Assembly (NCBI GenBank): GCA_964036295.1
Contig: OZ038469.1
Span: 8,634,067 to 8,698,066, forward strand
DNA: 64,000 nt
Direction: 5' to 3'
DNA from: Plumapathes pennacea
Lineage: Eukaryota > Cnidaria > Anthozoa > Antipatharia > Myriopathidae
Shown: piece after piece, positions 52,111 through 63,609 of the stretch
How the letters are laid out: each line of letters opens with the position of its first letter
Position numbering within the stretch: position 1 is the first letter of the stretch
The notes under the pieces: model-generated
Databases searched by the model: none
What the model was told of the DNA's origin: nothing
The model's input: the letters and a program-made list of their open reading frames with translations, nothing else
Made by a program: the position numbers and the translations under genes

Positions 52111-53069
52111 CGAAAGAACTTAGGTGGTAATTCAGTATCTTCTGGAATGATTTGAAATTCTTCTCTGACGAATCCCCTTTTTGGCACATCGTATAAATAG
52201 TACAAAACTGGTTGATCTTTAGAAATTACAGTTTTCTTTAATTCAAAAACTTTTGTACTCCATATAGGATCAGTAGCTCTCCTCACACTTCCTCCTTCTT
52301 CCTCACCAGGAGAGAGTAAATATCTCACTTTTTCACCAGAATCGAGTCTTTTTTCATCAAATCCAACTGGTCTTGAGTATTTTTTCGTTTCTTGTTTAAC
52401 ATTTTTTTCATGATAAGCATTAATTGCTTTCTTACCAATCAATCGAGTGACGTGGTTGTTAATATTCCTTACGATATTTGGAAGTGTATTCACCCACTTT
52501 TGTTGATCTGCCTTCAGTTAACATTTCGTCAGCGTATTTGTCGACTAAATATTTTTTCTCCCAATGTTTTGTTTCCTCTCTCAACAAAAGCTTGAGCTCT
52601 ATGATTACCGGCTTCTGATCTTTTAATTTGAACTTTTCATTAAAGTTGTTACAGATGCCATGATTCTCTTCCTTGATCAACAATAAAAGTCTTTGGCCAT
52701 TTTAATTTTCTTGAATAAATTTTTTTGAAAGCCTCTGACACTTCATCACTTGACTTACTCGTTAAAGCCTCTACATCAACATATCTTGAAGCAATATCAA
52801 TAACAACCAAAGCATATTTATAAGTTTTTCTTCCAACTTTGTCGTGTTGGAAGGAATAAAAGATCGGCTTGATGAAGTTCGTTTGGTTTTGAAATAATCC
52901 AATGTGGTCTTGGAACATAATTTGGTGGAGATTTATAAATTTGCCAAAGTGCTTGTTTTGATAACCACCTTTTGGCTTCTTCAACACTAACTTTGGCTTC
53001 TGAAGAAAGTTTCTTAATTGCTGATTGTCCTTTTCAATATCCTTTTGACGAGTAATAAATCTTTTCCAT
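52111..53069 (-). pseudogene. Array unit A: integrase, nearly full length, frameshifted
   Basis: Three frame pieces cover the Polinton integrase from the start near 53069 to the C-terminal SPGEEEGGSVRRATDPIWS and PEDTELPPKF. The catalytic region is readable (DIASRYVDVEALTSKSS, then IVDQGRE) but has at least three frame changes. The N-terminal end faces the capsid remnant head to head, as in the intact element. Unlike units B and C it keeps the N-terminal half. Confidence 0.8.
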
Positions 53070-53095
53070 CTTTTAATTTAAAGATTTGGTATTAC

Positions 53096-53955
53096 GTTTT
53101 AAAATAAATGTGTCAATTGCAGAAATACTTGATCCAACTAGGAAACCGAAATTGTCGAGGGCAATGAAGGCAGAAAGAACAATTCATAGAACGACTTTTA
53201 CACCATCATTTGCTAGGCCAAGGGAAACGATTTATGTTAAAGTTCCTAAATTAAATAAAAATATGGTATTTGTTCCTAAAAGCATGTTTTTGAGGTTCAA
53301 GATTGATGTAGAAAAAGGAGATGCTGATAACCATCTTGTTCAAAATGTATCAAGAAACTTAGTAAAACATATGAAAATTACATTTGGCGGAAAAACTATT
53401 TGTGATACAGACAGATACGACATTTTTCATGGGTACCATAACATGCTAATGTGTGAGGAAGATGTAAAAAGAGGAGTAATGAGTGAAGCTAAAAGAAAAG
53501 CCATGGCGAAAGGATCTGGTGATGCAAAGGAGTTAAAACAAACTAAGACAACGTATGATGAAAGATATCATATTCCTGTATCACATCCAGTTCTAGATGA
53601 TCACGGTGTTTATTATCAAGGTGGTTTGAAATCAGAATTGAGATTTGAGATAACACTACCTCCAGCTTCTGCGATAGTAATAACGTCAGACAATACAAAA
53701 GGACACGGTTATGAATTGAAAGAAATAGAATTCGAATATGCAACCATTGAAGACGAAAATTTAGCCACAATTGCTAGATAACTTTCTATTATGAGGATGT
53801 TCATTATTTCAAAAGAATACCAAAGATTGACATTGGTTCTGGATCTACTATTAATCTTCATGTAACTACACCAAGAAGTTGTATGAAAAGAATAATGCTC
53901 TTCTTTTTGAAGGAATTTGATTCAGGAGAAAGGGACGCCGAGGAGTTTGTCTTGG
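53096..53955 (+). pseudogene. Array unit A: capsid-protein remnant
   Basis: Readable from SIAEILDPTRKPKLSRAM to IEDENLATIAR, then a stop and a short deletion, then the LHVTTPRSCMKRIMLFFLKEF block, ending at DAEEFVLG. There the capsid C-terminal part is lost and the ATPase tail begins. No ATG remains at the start. Confidence 0.8.
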
Positions 53956-53961
53956 GTGCGT

Positions 53962-54145
53962 AATTGCATTTCACAATCCAGAATCTGATGGAACGGATTT
54001 ACTTTTCAAAAAGTTTGGTTCTGGAATTGATAATCATGAGAAGAAAACTATTTGTGAAATACTAAAAAATGGAAAACACTCAAGAATTTGTTTTTATCTT
54101 TGCCATCCATATTCATATGATATTGAAATTCCACAAACTACTTAA
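53962..54145 (+). pseudogene. Array unit A: packaging-ATPase C-terminal remnant
   Basis: Encodes the last 60 or so residues of the ATPase (AFHNPESDGTDLLFKKFGSG to IEIPQTT). Walker A and B are gone with the deletion that joins it to the capsid fragment. Confidence 0.8.
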
Positions 54146-54166
54146 GATTTCATTTACATCAATAAA

Positions 54167-54772
54167 ATGGAAACTGTAGACGAATATGTCAATTTTGAAC
54201 AAAACGAAACAAAAGAAGAATCAATTCCAGTCGAAAAACCAAAACAAAAAAGAAAACCAAGAAAAAAAAAAAGAATCACAAAAGGGAGCTGAACTACAAT
54301 CTTGTATTGTAGATCCAGAGGTGCAAATTGAAATATCGAGAAAAAGAGATATTCTTACATCAGTTGCCATGTTGGATGGTTTGGAAAAATATGTTGGAGA
54401 GAACATAAGTGCAGTTGATATTAGAAAAAAGGATGCTACTGAAATAGAATTTTTATTCAAAATTTATGAAGGAAAATACGGACAAGAGTTAATGAAAGAT
54501 GGAATGGGGTTATTTTTGTTGAAGGAGTTATTAAAGGACTTTGGTATTTTCTCACTTTTGATAATGAAGAGTCTTTGAAGAAAACTTTGTTGGATAATAA
54601 AGAATTAGGAAGAAGAAGAATTGGGAGGTATGCGTTGAAAGTTACTGAGGAATATGGAGACGTCGTAGCTTTTTGGAAATTTGGCTTGGATATTGCAAAA
54701 CATGTCGTATTTATAAAAGATGAGTTCGACGAAAGTCGAAAAGCTACAAATGTTGAAATAAATAAAGAATAA
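54167..54772 (+). pseudogene. Array unit A: ATPase-neighbour gene, frameshifted
   Basis: Homologue of 38926-39528. An extra A in a run near 54270-54281 (11 A against 10 in unit B) and a frame change near 54515 shared with B and C break it. The C-terminal part (EEYGDVVAFWKFGLDIAKHVV) reads on in the second frame to 54772. Confidence 0.75.
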
Positions 54773-54848
54773 ATGTATTTCTATTTTGTTAGTATTTTTT
54801 TAACAAAATGCTAACATGACTTAAGAATTTGCAAGCGATTTCATAAAA

Positions 54849-55257
54849 ATGTCAGAATCTACAGAAAATACAGATCAAATAACAAATGTTCCAACCGATA
54901 TCGAAAAGAAACCTGTGAAGAAAAAAGATCCAAAGAAAGTCGCCGCTGGTAAAGTCTTAGCAAAAAAGAAGAAGGAAGCAAGAGAAGCATTAAAAGAGAG
55001 TCAGGAAAATCAGAAAAATAATGAAAGTGTTAATCCTCTAAGTTTCTTGGATGTGACTAATGTATTACAAATGACATCCGCTTTGATAAGTTCTTGTTTC
55101 GTGATTTACCACGGTTATAGATTTTGTTTATCCACCAAAATCAGAAGAACATGTCAAACATGAAATGGTCGTGAAAAAACCTGTTGATACGAATGAAGAG
55201 AAAGAATCAACTCCAGTTGAGAAAACTAAGAATCAACCAAACATTGATATGGAGTGA
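54849..55257 (+). pseudogene. Array unit A: VAAGK single-span protein, frameshifted near its membrane segment
   Basis: Homologue of 38346-38837: KKDPKKVAAGKVLAKKKKEAREA, then FLDVTNVLQMTSALISSCFVIYH. A frame change near 55125 separates the acidic end, which still closes NIDME at 55254. Confidence 0.7.
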
Positions 55258-55286
55258 CTTAAAGATTAACACATCGTATTTTCAAA

Positions 55287-55505
55287 ATGAGTAGTGACAG
55301 TAAATTTCTTAGTAAGGCGAAAGAGGCGGTCGCTCTGGTTGCTATTTCTTCAGGAATTGGATACGCCGTGAAGAAAGTATTAAGAAAGGCAGTAACTTCA
55401 GATCCTTCTTCAAGTTTGATGAATGCTGCCAAATGGGTTGGAGTAATGATTGCTACCATATATGCAAGAGATTATCTCGTTGAACAAAAAATTATTTCAA
55501 CTTAA
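55287..55505 (+). CDS. Array unit A: conserved 72-residue protein, intact frame
   Basis: MSSDSKFLSKAKEAVALVAI to ARDYLVEQKIIST; clear homologue of 38069-38287 with the same length and hydrophobic pattern. It is the only gene that stays open in both complete units (also 60996-61214). Short length alone may explain that. Confidence 0.65.
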   Translation: MSSDSKFLSKAKEAVALVAISSGIGYAVKKVLRKAVTSDPSSSLMNAAKWVGVMIATIYARDYLVEQKIIST

Positions 55506-55526
55506 GAAATAAAATAATAAAATAAA

Positions 55527-55644
55527 ATGGGATATATAGCTTCAACAATGTATGGATATTTGCTTGGAAGAGGACTAAATGATCTATTAAATAAATCAAC
55601 TCCAGTTGAGAAAAAATATCATGAAGTCCAAATTCGTGAAAAAT
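55527..55644 (+). pseudogene. Array unit A: microprotein gene, first part, cut by an insertion
   Basis: Starts MGYIASTMYGYLLGRGLNDLLN and runs to IREK, where the 2.75-kb insertion begins. The remainder lies at 58391-58539 (see unit B, 61237-61500, for the uninterrupted form). Confidence 0.7.
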
Positions 55645-58390
55645 AAGACAGGCCCGTGGCCAGTGCGCTTGTGACGTCATTAGTACAATGAATAGAGACA
55701 CGCGGGGTCCCGGGAGAGGAACTTTTGTCGTGCGTTTATATGCAAAAGATATTATAGCCGAGTCAGTTTTTGCACATGACGGATCCAAGAGCTCCCTTTA
55801 TTTTTCTTGCCCTCTTTTCTTCTAATTTCGGTCAAACAGATATTCACGAAAAAGTGTATTATAATAATTGAGAGAAAACAATTATCGAAGGCCCCGTAGG
55901 AATATTCTTCGTTTGCAACAACCCAGTTTTCATTGCTTTCCGATGCACGTGACAGTACTTGTGTGACGCTTGCTATACAACCTGGCAACCTTTCAAGCTG
56001 ACATGTTTTGTGGAGGAACTGTGTTGTCATTTTGTAATGGGATTGACTGGGGAATACCCGACATCTTAAGTAGCTGTAAGACAGCATAATAGCCTTATCT
56101 CATCTTCCCAGCGTGTGCATCATGTTCAAGTAGCTGTAATTGAAAGCTTTCAGACTTATCTCTGTAGCACATTAAAACATGACACTTCCCATGATGAAAT
56201 TACTTCGTATGAAAAAGCCATCTCAGACGTTACTCATCCTACATGTACAAGTTTGATTACTAATATGTTCAAGACTGCTATGCATTAAGCTTTAACGCAA
56301 AATTCTGGGTCGATACGAAATTAATCTCTATCGGAAGCTGCAGACGTTTGAATACCGTGACAACAAAGGCGTGCATCACGGGCTTGTGGAGCGAACATTA
56401 CGGCTCGGATAGTCGGATATCAACCTTGAGCTTTTGAAGACTTCGAGGTATTCAGTGACAAATATTCTCGATGTAATCGCTGCCGGTCTTTCCTGCTTTT
56501 GTTAAAGCGGAAAGTGAGTGAAAGCTAAGTAGCTGATGATTCGGGATTCCCCGTTCTATGATATTATGCTCGTGACATTTCATTGACAGATCTTGTATCT
56601 TAATCTCGCGTGATATTTGCCTCAAACTATTAGTAATTCAATATCCTCAGACAATAAACAAAGAACCTTTATTATATACATACTGAGACATACTCACGAA
56701 AAAGTAACTGCACGCAAAACGAAGTTAAACGCCGACTGTTCGTATGCGCCGCGCGTTACATAAAGCCGCAGAGTTTCCGACAAAGGGAGACGCTCTGCCC
56801 GCAGGGAAAAGTTCAAGTTCTATCAAGTTTCGACACGTCTTCTACTACTTATTCGATGTTCTTTCACACAAATATTGCTCAGAACACAGATACATTGGTT
56901 GAAGCGGTATCTATAATCGAGCATTTGCAAAACACAACCCTTCGTACTTTACGGGGGTCCCGCTGGTAACACATCAAGCATTTGTGTACGGCTATTTTCA
57001 AGTCTTCCTACGCTTAAAAACAATGCAAGCCAAAATCGCTCTTAAAGTATGGCTTCCGTGCATCCAGAAAGCCAACCGATGATCGTTTTGTTTGGATCAA
57101 CAACTGAAGGACCGGAATTTTTTTCTATATCCCTTGACAGAGAAAACCCATTGTACTTGGTTCTGTGATTTTGATCTCTGAGTACGTCTGATCTTGCAAT
57201 GCCTGTTTTTTTAACACATTTTAAAATACAAACATATCTTAGCACCTCGGTTACTTTTGGCAATCTTCTTTTTGAGCTTCTAGCTTTCTCGCAGCGATGG
57301 TTTATTGATCCTAATTTTCTCTTTCCATTTCCATCTGTGGCTTTTTATTGTTTACATGTTGTTTACATGCACGTTCTCAGAACGCATTAGCATTGTGAAG
57401 TACGTACGCTCGGGTATAATCATGAACTTTTGACGACTTTGGGACATTCTTTGAAATGTATTCTTGTATTAGTCGCCTGCTTTTTCTACTCTTGTTCAAA
57501 ATGCGTGAAAGGTTATTCAAGGGTACGTGGCTTGGCTCACGACTTCGTCTTGCAGGACTTCGGTTTTCTTTCACATAAACATTTGTGGGAATACAATAAA
57601 ACTGAGCGAAGCGAGATCTACCAACGGTCACTTTTTCCTCAGCCATTTCCCAATTTTCAAATAATAACGCCATCTGTTCCACTGATTGTTTGACCTTCAT
57701 GGCACCGAGCCAAAATGTCGCAACAACAACATAAATGCACATAAAGGCACAGCAGAGTGAAATTTTGATCCCGAACAAAAGCCAGATTTTCTGACGCTTT
57801 ACTTGTATCAACAAGAATAATACAAAGTAAAAGAATACAAAGTACCTTCAAGTTCACCCTCATACTAAACAGTTCCATATAATCCGCTATCAAGCGCTTG
57901 TCAAGAATCGCCGTCTTTACACAGGTTCTCGTCTTTGTATGTCGAGCGGCTTCGTTCAGCTTGTTCCTTCAAGTTCTCAAGGTTCTGGATGTCAAATTCT
58001 TCGTACATTTCTGTACAGTTGTGCATAGTTATGCAGTTCATTGATAAGTTCATTGCATTTGCTTTCATGGCTTTCAATATGGCTTTTGAGGCTGAACGGA
58101 CCGACCCCAGCCAAAACCGCTCAATGAAATTTAGTATGGGTCTACCGCAGCCGGCGTATGCGTTTGTAAGTAAGATGAGCGGTCCATAAAATGATCCACA
58201 GAGCCAACTAAGGCAAGCAACTTGCTGTCTTCAAAATGGCGAAACTGCTCGCCCGCCAAGTCACTTGATCACAACGTCATCACAAATCACATGATAATAT
58301 GAACCAATCACCGCATGCAGATCTCTAACCCAGAAAAATAAAAAAAATAAAAAAAAATCGTTGCATTTTAAAGCTTGTGACGTCACAAGC
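55645..58390. mobile_element. 2.75-kb insertion in array unit A
   Basis: Units B and C lack it; the site reads straight through as gtgaaaaattacc in B. AAT at 55642-55644 and 58391-58393 could be a 3-bp target duplication. Both ends carry cttgtgacgtca in opposite orientation (about 55669-55680 and 58374-58387), but set in from the left end by about 20 bp, so the element class is unclear. It contains membrane-protein-like frames on the minus strand. Confidence 0.75.
57377..58220 (-). other. Possible membrane-protein gene fragment inside the insertion
   Basis: Minus-strand frames read SWLCGSFYGPLILL...GCGRPILNFIERFWLGS with a following amphipathic stretch (58220-57900). Further on come a hydrophobic segment (IWLLFGIKISLCCAFMCIYV) and an Arg/Ser-rich tail (57814-57377). 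A donor-like gtacttt near 57844 could join them. I do not recognise the family. It may be a captured host gene piece or chance. Confidence 0.3.
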
Positions 58391-58919
58391 AATTACCAAA
58401 TAATGAGAAGCGTTCATTATTGAAATTAAAAGAGAATAATGAAAAACTAAACAACATCATGTTCATTATAGGCATTGCTTTCCCACTTGTTGGTTCTTCG
58501 ACACGAGTAATTATCCAAAAGATCATCCTTCTGGAATAAAAACTGGAGTCAACAAAAAGGTGATTGGAATGTTTAAAGATGAGGTTGGAGGAAGGCAAAT
58601 CACAGAGTTTGTTGGATTGAGAGCGAAGCTTTATTCATGTTTGGATCACATTGACGAAGAAAAAAGATGTAAGGGAGTAAAAAAAGCAGTTGTCGAAAAT
58701 AATATTTCGTTCAATGATTATAAAGATTGTCTCTTTGGGACACTTTCTAACGAGGGTCAATTGAGGAAAATGAATTTGATAAGATCTTACAAACATCAAA
58801 TTTACACTGAAGAAGTTATTAAAGTAGCTCTTAGCAAAGAATATGATAAGAGACACATATGTAAAAATGGAATAGATACATTAGCCCTTGGACACTGGAT
58901 GATAAAGAATAAAATTTGA
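58391..58919 (+). pseudogene. Array unit A: microprotein end fused to polymerase B tail
   Basis: 58391-58539 continues the interrupted microprotein frame (LLKLKENNEKLNNIMFIIGIAF). Near 58511 the sequence becomes the polymerase B tail in another frame (GVNKKVIGMFKDEVGG, then IYTEEVIKVALSKEYDKRH, to KNGIDTLALGHWM, stop 58919). All polymerase motifs A-C are gone. The junction is shared with unit B. Confidence 0.8.
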
Positions 58920-58921
58920 GA

Positions 58922-59405
58922 TTATTGTTTCAACACGAACTTAGGTGGTAATTCAGTATCTTCTGGAATGATCTGTAATTCTTCTCTGACGAATCCCCTT
59001 TTTGGCCCATCGTATAAATAGTACAAAACTGGTTGATCTTTAGAAATTACAGTTTTCTTTAATTCAAAAACTTTTGTACTCCATATAGGAACAGTAGCTC
59101 TCCTCACACTTCCTCCTTCTTCCTCACCAGGAGAGAGTAAATATCTCACTTTTTCACCAGAATCGAGTCTTTTTTCATCAAATCCAACTGGTCTTGATTT
59201 TTTTTTCGTTTCTTGTTTAACATTTTTTTCAAGATAAGCATTAATATTGCTTTCTTACCAGTCAATCGAGTGACGTGGTTGTTAATATTCCTTACGATAT
59301 TTGGAAGTGTATTCACCCACTTTGTTGATCTGCCTTGAGTTAACATTTCGTCAGCGTATTTGTCGACTAAATGTTTTTTCTCGCAATGTTTTGTTTGCTC
59401 TCTAC
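58922..59405 (-). pseudogene. Array unit B: integrase C-terminal remnant
   Basis: Reads from FVLKQ at the stop side up to the EQTKHCEKKHLVDKYADEML region, with a frame change near 59150-59240. It then breaks off at about 59406, where capsid sequence begins. It lacks the catalytic residues. Confidence 0.8.
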
Positions 59406-59853
59406 AAAAGGACATGGTCATGAATTGAAAGAAAAAGAATTCGAATATGCAACTATTGAAGGCGAATATTTAGCCACAATTGCTAGATAACTTTCTATTA
59501 TGAGGATGTTCATTATTTCAAAAGAATACCAAAGATTGACATTGGTTCTGGATCTACTATTAATCTTCATGTAACTACACCAAGAAGTTGTATGAAAAGA
59601 ATAATGCTCTTCTTTTTTGAAGGAATTTGATTCAGGTGAAAGGGACGCCGAGGAGTTTGTCTTGGGTGCGTAATTGCATTTCATAATCCAGAATCTGATG
59701 GAACGGATTTACTTTTCAAAAAGTTTGGTTCTGGAATTGATAATAATGAGAAGAAAACTATTTGTGAAATACTAAAAAATGAAAAACACTCAAGAATTTG
59801 TTTTTATCTTTGCCATCCATATTCATATGATATTGAAATTCCACAAACTACTT
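59406..59853 (+). pseudogene. Array unit B: capsid fragment joined to ATPase tail
   Basis: The capsid middle (EFEYATIEGEYLATIAR, stop, then the PRSCMKRIMLFFF block with one extra t) runs to about 59660, where the ATPase tail starts and runs to the stop at 59853. Shares the capsid stop, the small deletion and the ATPase junction with units A and C. Confidence 0.8.
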
Positions 59854-59876
59854 AAGATTTCATTTACACCAATAAA

Positions 59877-60483
59877 ATGGAAACTGTAGATGAATATGTC
59901 AATTTTGAACAAAACGAAACAAAAGAAGAATCAACTCCAGTCGAAAAACCAAAACCAAAAAGAAAACCAAGAAAAAAAAAAGAATCACAAAAGGGAGCTG
60001 AACTACAATCTTGTATTGTAGATCCAGAGGTGCAAATTGAAATATCGAGAAAAAGAGATATTCTTGCATCGGTTGCCATGTTGGATGGTTTGGAAAAATA
60101 TGTTGGAGAGAACATAAGTGCAGTTGATATTAGAAAAAAGGATGCTACTGAAATAGAATTTTTATTCAAAATTTATGAAGGAAAATACGGACAAGAGTTA
60201 ATGAAAGATGGAATGGGGTTAATTTTGTTGAAGGAGTTATCAAAGGACTTTGGTATTTTCTCACTTTTGATAATGAAGAGTCTTTGAAGAAAACTTTGTT
60301 GGATAATAAAGAATTAGGAAGAAGAAAAATTGGGGAGGTATGCCTTGAAAGTTACTGAGGAATTGTGGAGACGTCGTAGCTTTTTTGAAAATTGGCTTGG
60401 ATATTGCAAAACATGTCGTATTTATAAAAGATGAGTTCGACGAAAGTCGAAAAGCTACAAATGTTGAAATAAATAAAGAATAA
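59877..60483 (+). pseudogene. Array unit B: ATPase-neighbour gene, frameshifted
   Basis: 136 residues are open from the ATG to the frame change shared by all units near 60225. Further single-base changes follow near 60330-60365. The C-terminal part is still readable. Confidence 0.75.
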
Positions 60484-60558
60484 ATGTATTTCTATTTTGT
60501 TAGTATTTTTCTAACAAAATGCTAACATGACTTAAGAATTTGCAAGCGATTTCATAAA

Positions 60559-60965
60559 AATGTCAGAATCTACAGAAATACAGATCAAATAACAAATGTT
60601 CCAACCGATATCGAAAAGAAACCTGTGAAGAAAAAAGATCCAAAGAAAGTCGCCGCTGGTAAAGCCTTAGCAAATAAGAACAAGGGAGCAAGATAAGCGT
60701 TAAGAGAGAGTCAGGAAAATCAGAAAAATAATGAAAGTGTTAATCCTCTAAGTTTCTTGGATGTGACTAATGTATTACAAATGACATCCGCTTTGATAGG
60801 TTCTTGTTTCGTGATTTACCACGGTTATAAACTTTTTTATCTACCAAAATCAGAAGAACATGTCAAACATGAAATGGTCGTGAAAACACCTGTTGATACG
60901 AATGAAGAAAAAGAATCAACTCCATTTGAGAAAACTAAGAATCAACCAAACATTGATATGGAGTG
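60559..60965 (+). pseudogene. Array unit B: VAAGK single-span protein, broken
   Basis: A deleted base near 60577 and a TAA at about 60694 (agataagcg) break the first half. From 60757 the membrane segment and acidic end are open to 60965. The same TAA is present in unit C. Confidence 0.7.
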
Positions 60966-60995
60966 ACTTAAAGATTAACACATCGTATTTTCAAA

Positions 60996-61214
60996 ATGAG
61001 TAGTGACAGTAAATTTGTTAGTAATGCGAAAGAGGCGGTCGCTCTGGTTGCTATTTCTTCAGGAATCGGATACGCCGTGAAGAAAGCATTAAGAAAGGCA
61101 GTAACTTCAGATCCTTCTTCAAGTTTGATGAATGCTGCCAAATGGGTAGGAGTAATGATTGCTACCATATATGCAAGAGATTATCTCGTTGAACAAAAAA
61201 TTATTCCAACTTAA
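60996..61214 (+). CDS. Array unit B: conserved 72-residue protein, intact frame
   Basis: MSSDSKFVSNAKEAVALVAI to EQKIIPT. Differs from the unit A copy at only a few residues. Confidence 0.65.
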   Translation: MSSDSKFVSNAKEAVALVAISSGIGYAVKKALRKAVTSDPSSSLMNAAKWVGVMIATIYARDYLVEQKIIPT

Positions 61215-61236
61215 GAAATAAAATAATAAAACAAAA

Positions 61237-61500
61237 ATGGGCTATATAACTTCAACAATGTATGGATATTTGCTTGGAAGAGGACTAAATGATCTATTAA
61301 ATAAATCAACTCCAGTTGAGAAAAGATATCATGAAGTCCAAATTCGTGAAAAATTACCAAATAATGAGAAGCGTTCATTATTGAAATTAAAAGAGAATAA
61401 TGAAAAACTAAACAACATCATGTTCATTATAGGCATTGCTTTCCCACTTGTTGGTTCTTCGACACGAGTAATTATCCAAAAGATCATCCTTCTGGAATAA
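61237..61500 (+). CDS. Array unit B: 87-residue membrane microprotein, uninterrupted form
   Basis: MGYITSTMYGYLLGRGLNDLLN, a charged middle (KLPNNEKRSLLKLKENNEKLNN), a second hydrophobic segment (IMFIIGIAFPLVG) and a tail that is in fact out-of-frame polymerase sequence. The tail shows that the ORF end was created by the deletion that fused this gene to polB. The start aligns with the 33-residue microprotein at 37947-38048. Confidence 0.55.
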   Translation: MGYITSTMYGYLLGRGLNDLLNKSTPVEKRYHEVQIREKLPNNEKRSLLKLKENNEKLNNIMFIIGIAFPLVGSSTRVIIQKIILLE

Positions 61501-61880
61501 AAACTGGAGTCAACAAAAAGGTGATTGGAATGTTTAAAGATGAGGTTGGAGGAAGGCAAATCACAGAGTTTGTTGGATCGAGAGCGAAGCTTTATTCATA
61601 TGTTTGGATCACATTGACGAGGAAAAAAGATGTAAGGAAGTGAAAAAAGTCAGTTGTCCAAAATAATATTTCGTTCAATGATTATAAAGATTGTCTCTTT
61701 GGGACACTTTCTAACGAGGGTCAAATGAGGAAAATGAATTTGATAAGATCTTACAAACATCAAATTTACACTGAAGAAGTTAATAATTAGCTCTTAGCAA
61801 AGAAGATGATAAGAGACACATATGTAAAAATGGAATAGATACATTAGCCCTTGGACACTGGATGATAAAGAATAAAATTT
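61475..61880 (+). pseudogene. Array unit B: polymerase B tail remnant
   Basis: GVNKKVIGMFKDEVGG onward with more lesions than in unit A (small insertions near 61600, 61648 and 61783). Ends 61880. Confidence 0.75.
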
Positions 61881-61884
61881 GAGA

Positions 61885-62488
61885 TTATTGTTTCAACACG
61901 AACTTAGGTGGTAATTCAGTATCTTCTGGAATTATTTGTAATTCTTCTCTGACGAATCCCCTTTTTGGCCCATCGTATAAATAGTACAAAACTGGTTGAT
62001 CTTTAGAGATTACAGTTTTCTTTAATTCAAAAACTTTTGTACTCCATATAGGATCAGTAGCTCTCCTCATACTTCCTCCTTCTTCATCACCAGGAGAGAG
62101 TAAATATCTCACTTTTTCACCAGAATCGAGTCTTTTTTCATCAAATCCAACTGGTCTTGAGTATTTTTTCGTTTCTTTTTTAACATTTTTTTCATGATGA
62201 GCATTAATTGCTTTCTTACCAATCAATCGAGTGACGTGGTTGTTAATATTCCTTACGATATTTGGAAGTGTATTCACCCACTTTGTTGATCTGCCTTCAG
62301 TTAACATTTCGTCAGCGTATTTGTCGACTAAATATTTTTTCTCCCAATGTTTTGTTTGCTCCCTCAACAAAAGCTTGAGCTCTATGATTACCGGCTTCTG
62401 ATCTTTTAATTTGAACTTTTCATTAAAGTTCTCACACAGATCCCATGATTCTCTTCTCCTGGATCAACAATCAAAGTCTTTGGCCATT
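61885..62488 (-). pseudogene. Array unit C: integrase C-terminal remnant, longer than in unit B
   Basis: An open frame of 161 residues (61885-62370) covers the C-terminal domain. A degraded stretch follows to 62488 (taattcgaatatg), where the capsid fragment begins. The junction differs from that in unit B, so the integrase-capsid deletion arose at least twice or was extended in B. Confidence 0.8.
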
Positions 62489-62907
62489 TTAATTCGAATA
62501 TGCAACTATTGAAGGCGAATATTTAGCCACAATTGCTAGATAACTTTCTATTATGAGGATGTTCATTATTTCAAAAGAATACCAAAGATTGACATTGGTT
62601 CTGGATCTACTATTAATCTTCATGTAACTACACCAAGAAGTTGTATGAAAGGAATAATGCTCTTCTTTTTGAAGGAATTTGATTCAGGTGAAAGGGACGC
62701 CGAGGAGTTTGTCTTGGGTGCGTAATTGCATTTCATAATCCACAATCTGATGGAACGGATTTACTTTTCAAAAAGTTTGGTTCTGGAATTGATAATAATG
62801 AGAAGAAAACTATTTGTGAAATACTAAAAAATCAAAAACACTCAAGAATTTGTTTTCGTCTTTGCCATCCATATTCATATGATATTGAAATTCCACAAAC
62901 TACTTAA
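62489..62907 (+). pseudogene. Array unit C: capsid fragment joined to ATPase tail
   Basis: Same pieces and same internal junctions as unit B. Starts six codons later in the capsid sequence. Confidence 0.8.
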
Positions 62908-62928
62908 GATTTCATTTACACCAATAAA

Positions 62929-63534
62929 ATGGAAATTGTAGATGAATATGTCAATTTTGAACAAAACGAAACAAAAGAAGAATCAACTCCAGTCGAAAAA
63001 CCAAAACCAAAAAGAAAACCAAGAAAAAAGAAAGAATCACAGAAGGGAGCTGAACTACAATCTTGTATTGTAGATCCAGAGGTGCAAATTGAAATATCGA
63101 GAAAAAGAGATATTCTTGCATCGGTTGCCATGTTGGATGGTTTGGAAAAATATGTTGGAGAGAACATAAGTGCAGTTGATATTAGAAAAAAGGATGCTAC
63201 TGAAATAGAATTTTTATTCAAAATTTATGAAGGAAAATACGGACAAGAGTTAATGAAAGATGGAATGGGGTTATTTTTGTTGAAGGAGTTATCAAAGGAC
63301 TTTGGTATTTTCTCACTTTTGATAATGAAGAGTCTTTGAAGAAAACTTTGTTGGATAGTAAAGAATTAGGAAGAAGAAAAATTGAGGAGGTATGCGTTGA
63401 AAGTCACTGAGGAATATGGAGACGTCGTAGCTTTTTTGAAAATTGGCTTGGATATTGCAAAACATGTGGTATTTATAAAAGATGAATTCGACGAAAGTCG
63501 AAAAGCTACAAATGTTGAAATAAATAAAGAATAA
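62929..63534 (+). pseudogene. Array unit C: ATPase-neighbour gene, frameshifted
   Basis: 136 residues are open, then the shared frame change near 63277. The C-terminal part (GLDIAKHVVFIKDEF) remains in another frame. Confidence 0.75.
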
Positions 63535-63609
63535 ATGTATTTCTATTTTGTTAGTATTTTTCTAACAAAATGCTAACATGACTTAAGAATTTGCAAGCGA
63601 TTTCATAAA

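Noticed and set aside
61237..61500. The full 87-residue ORF as a natural gene
   Set aside because: Its last residues are out-of-frame polymerase sequence created by a deletion; only the first part can be ancestral.
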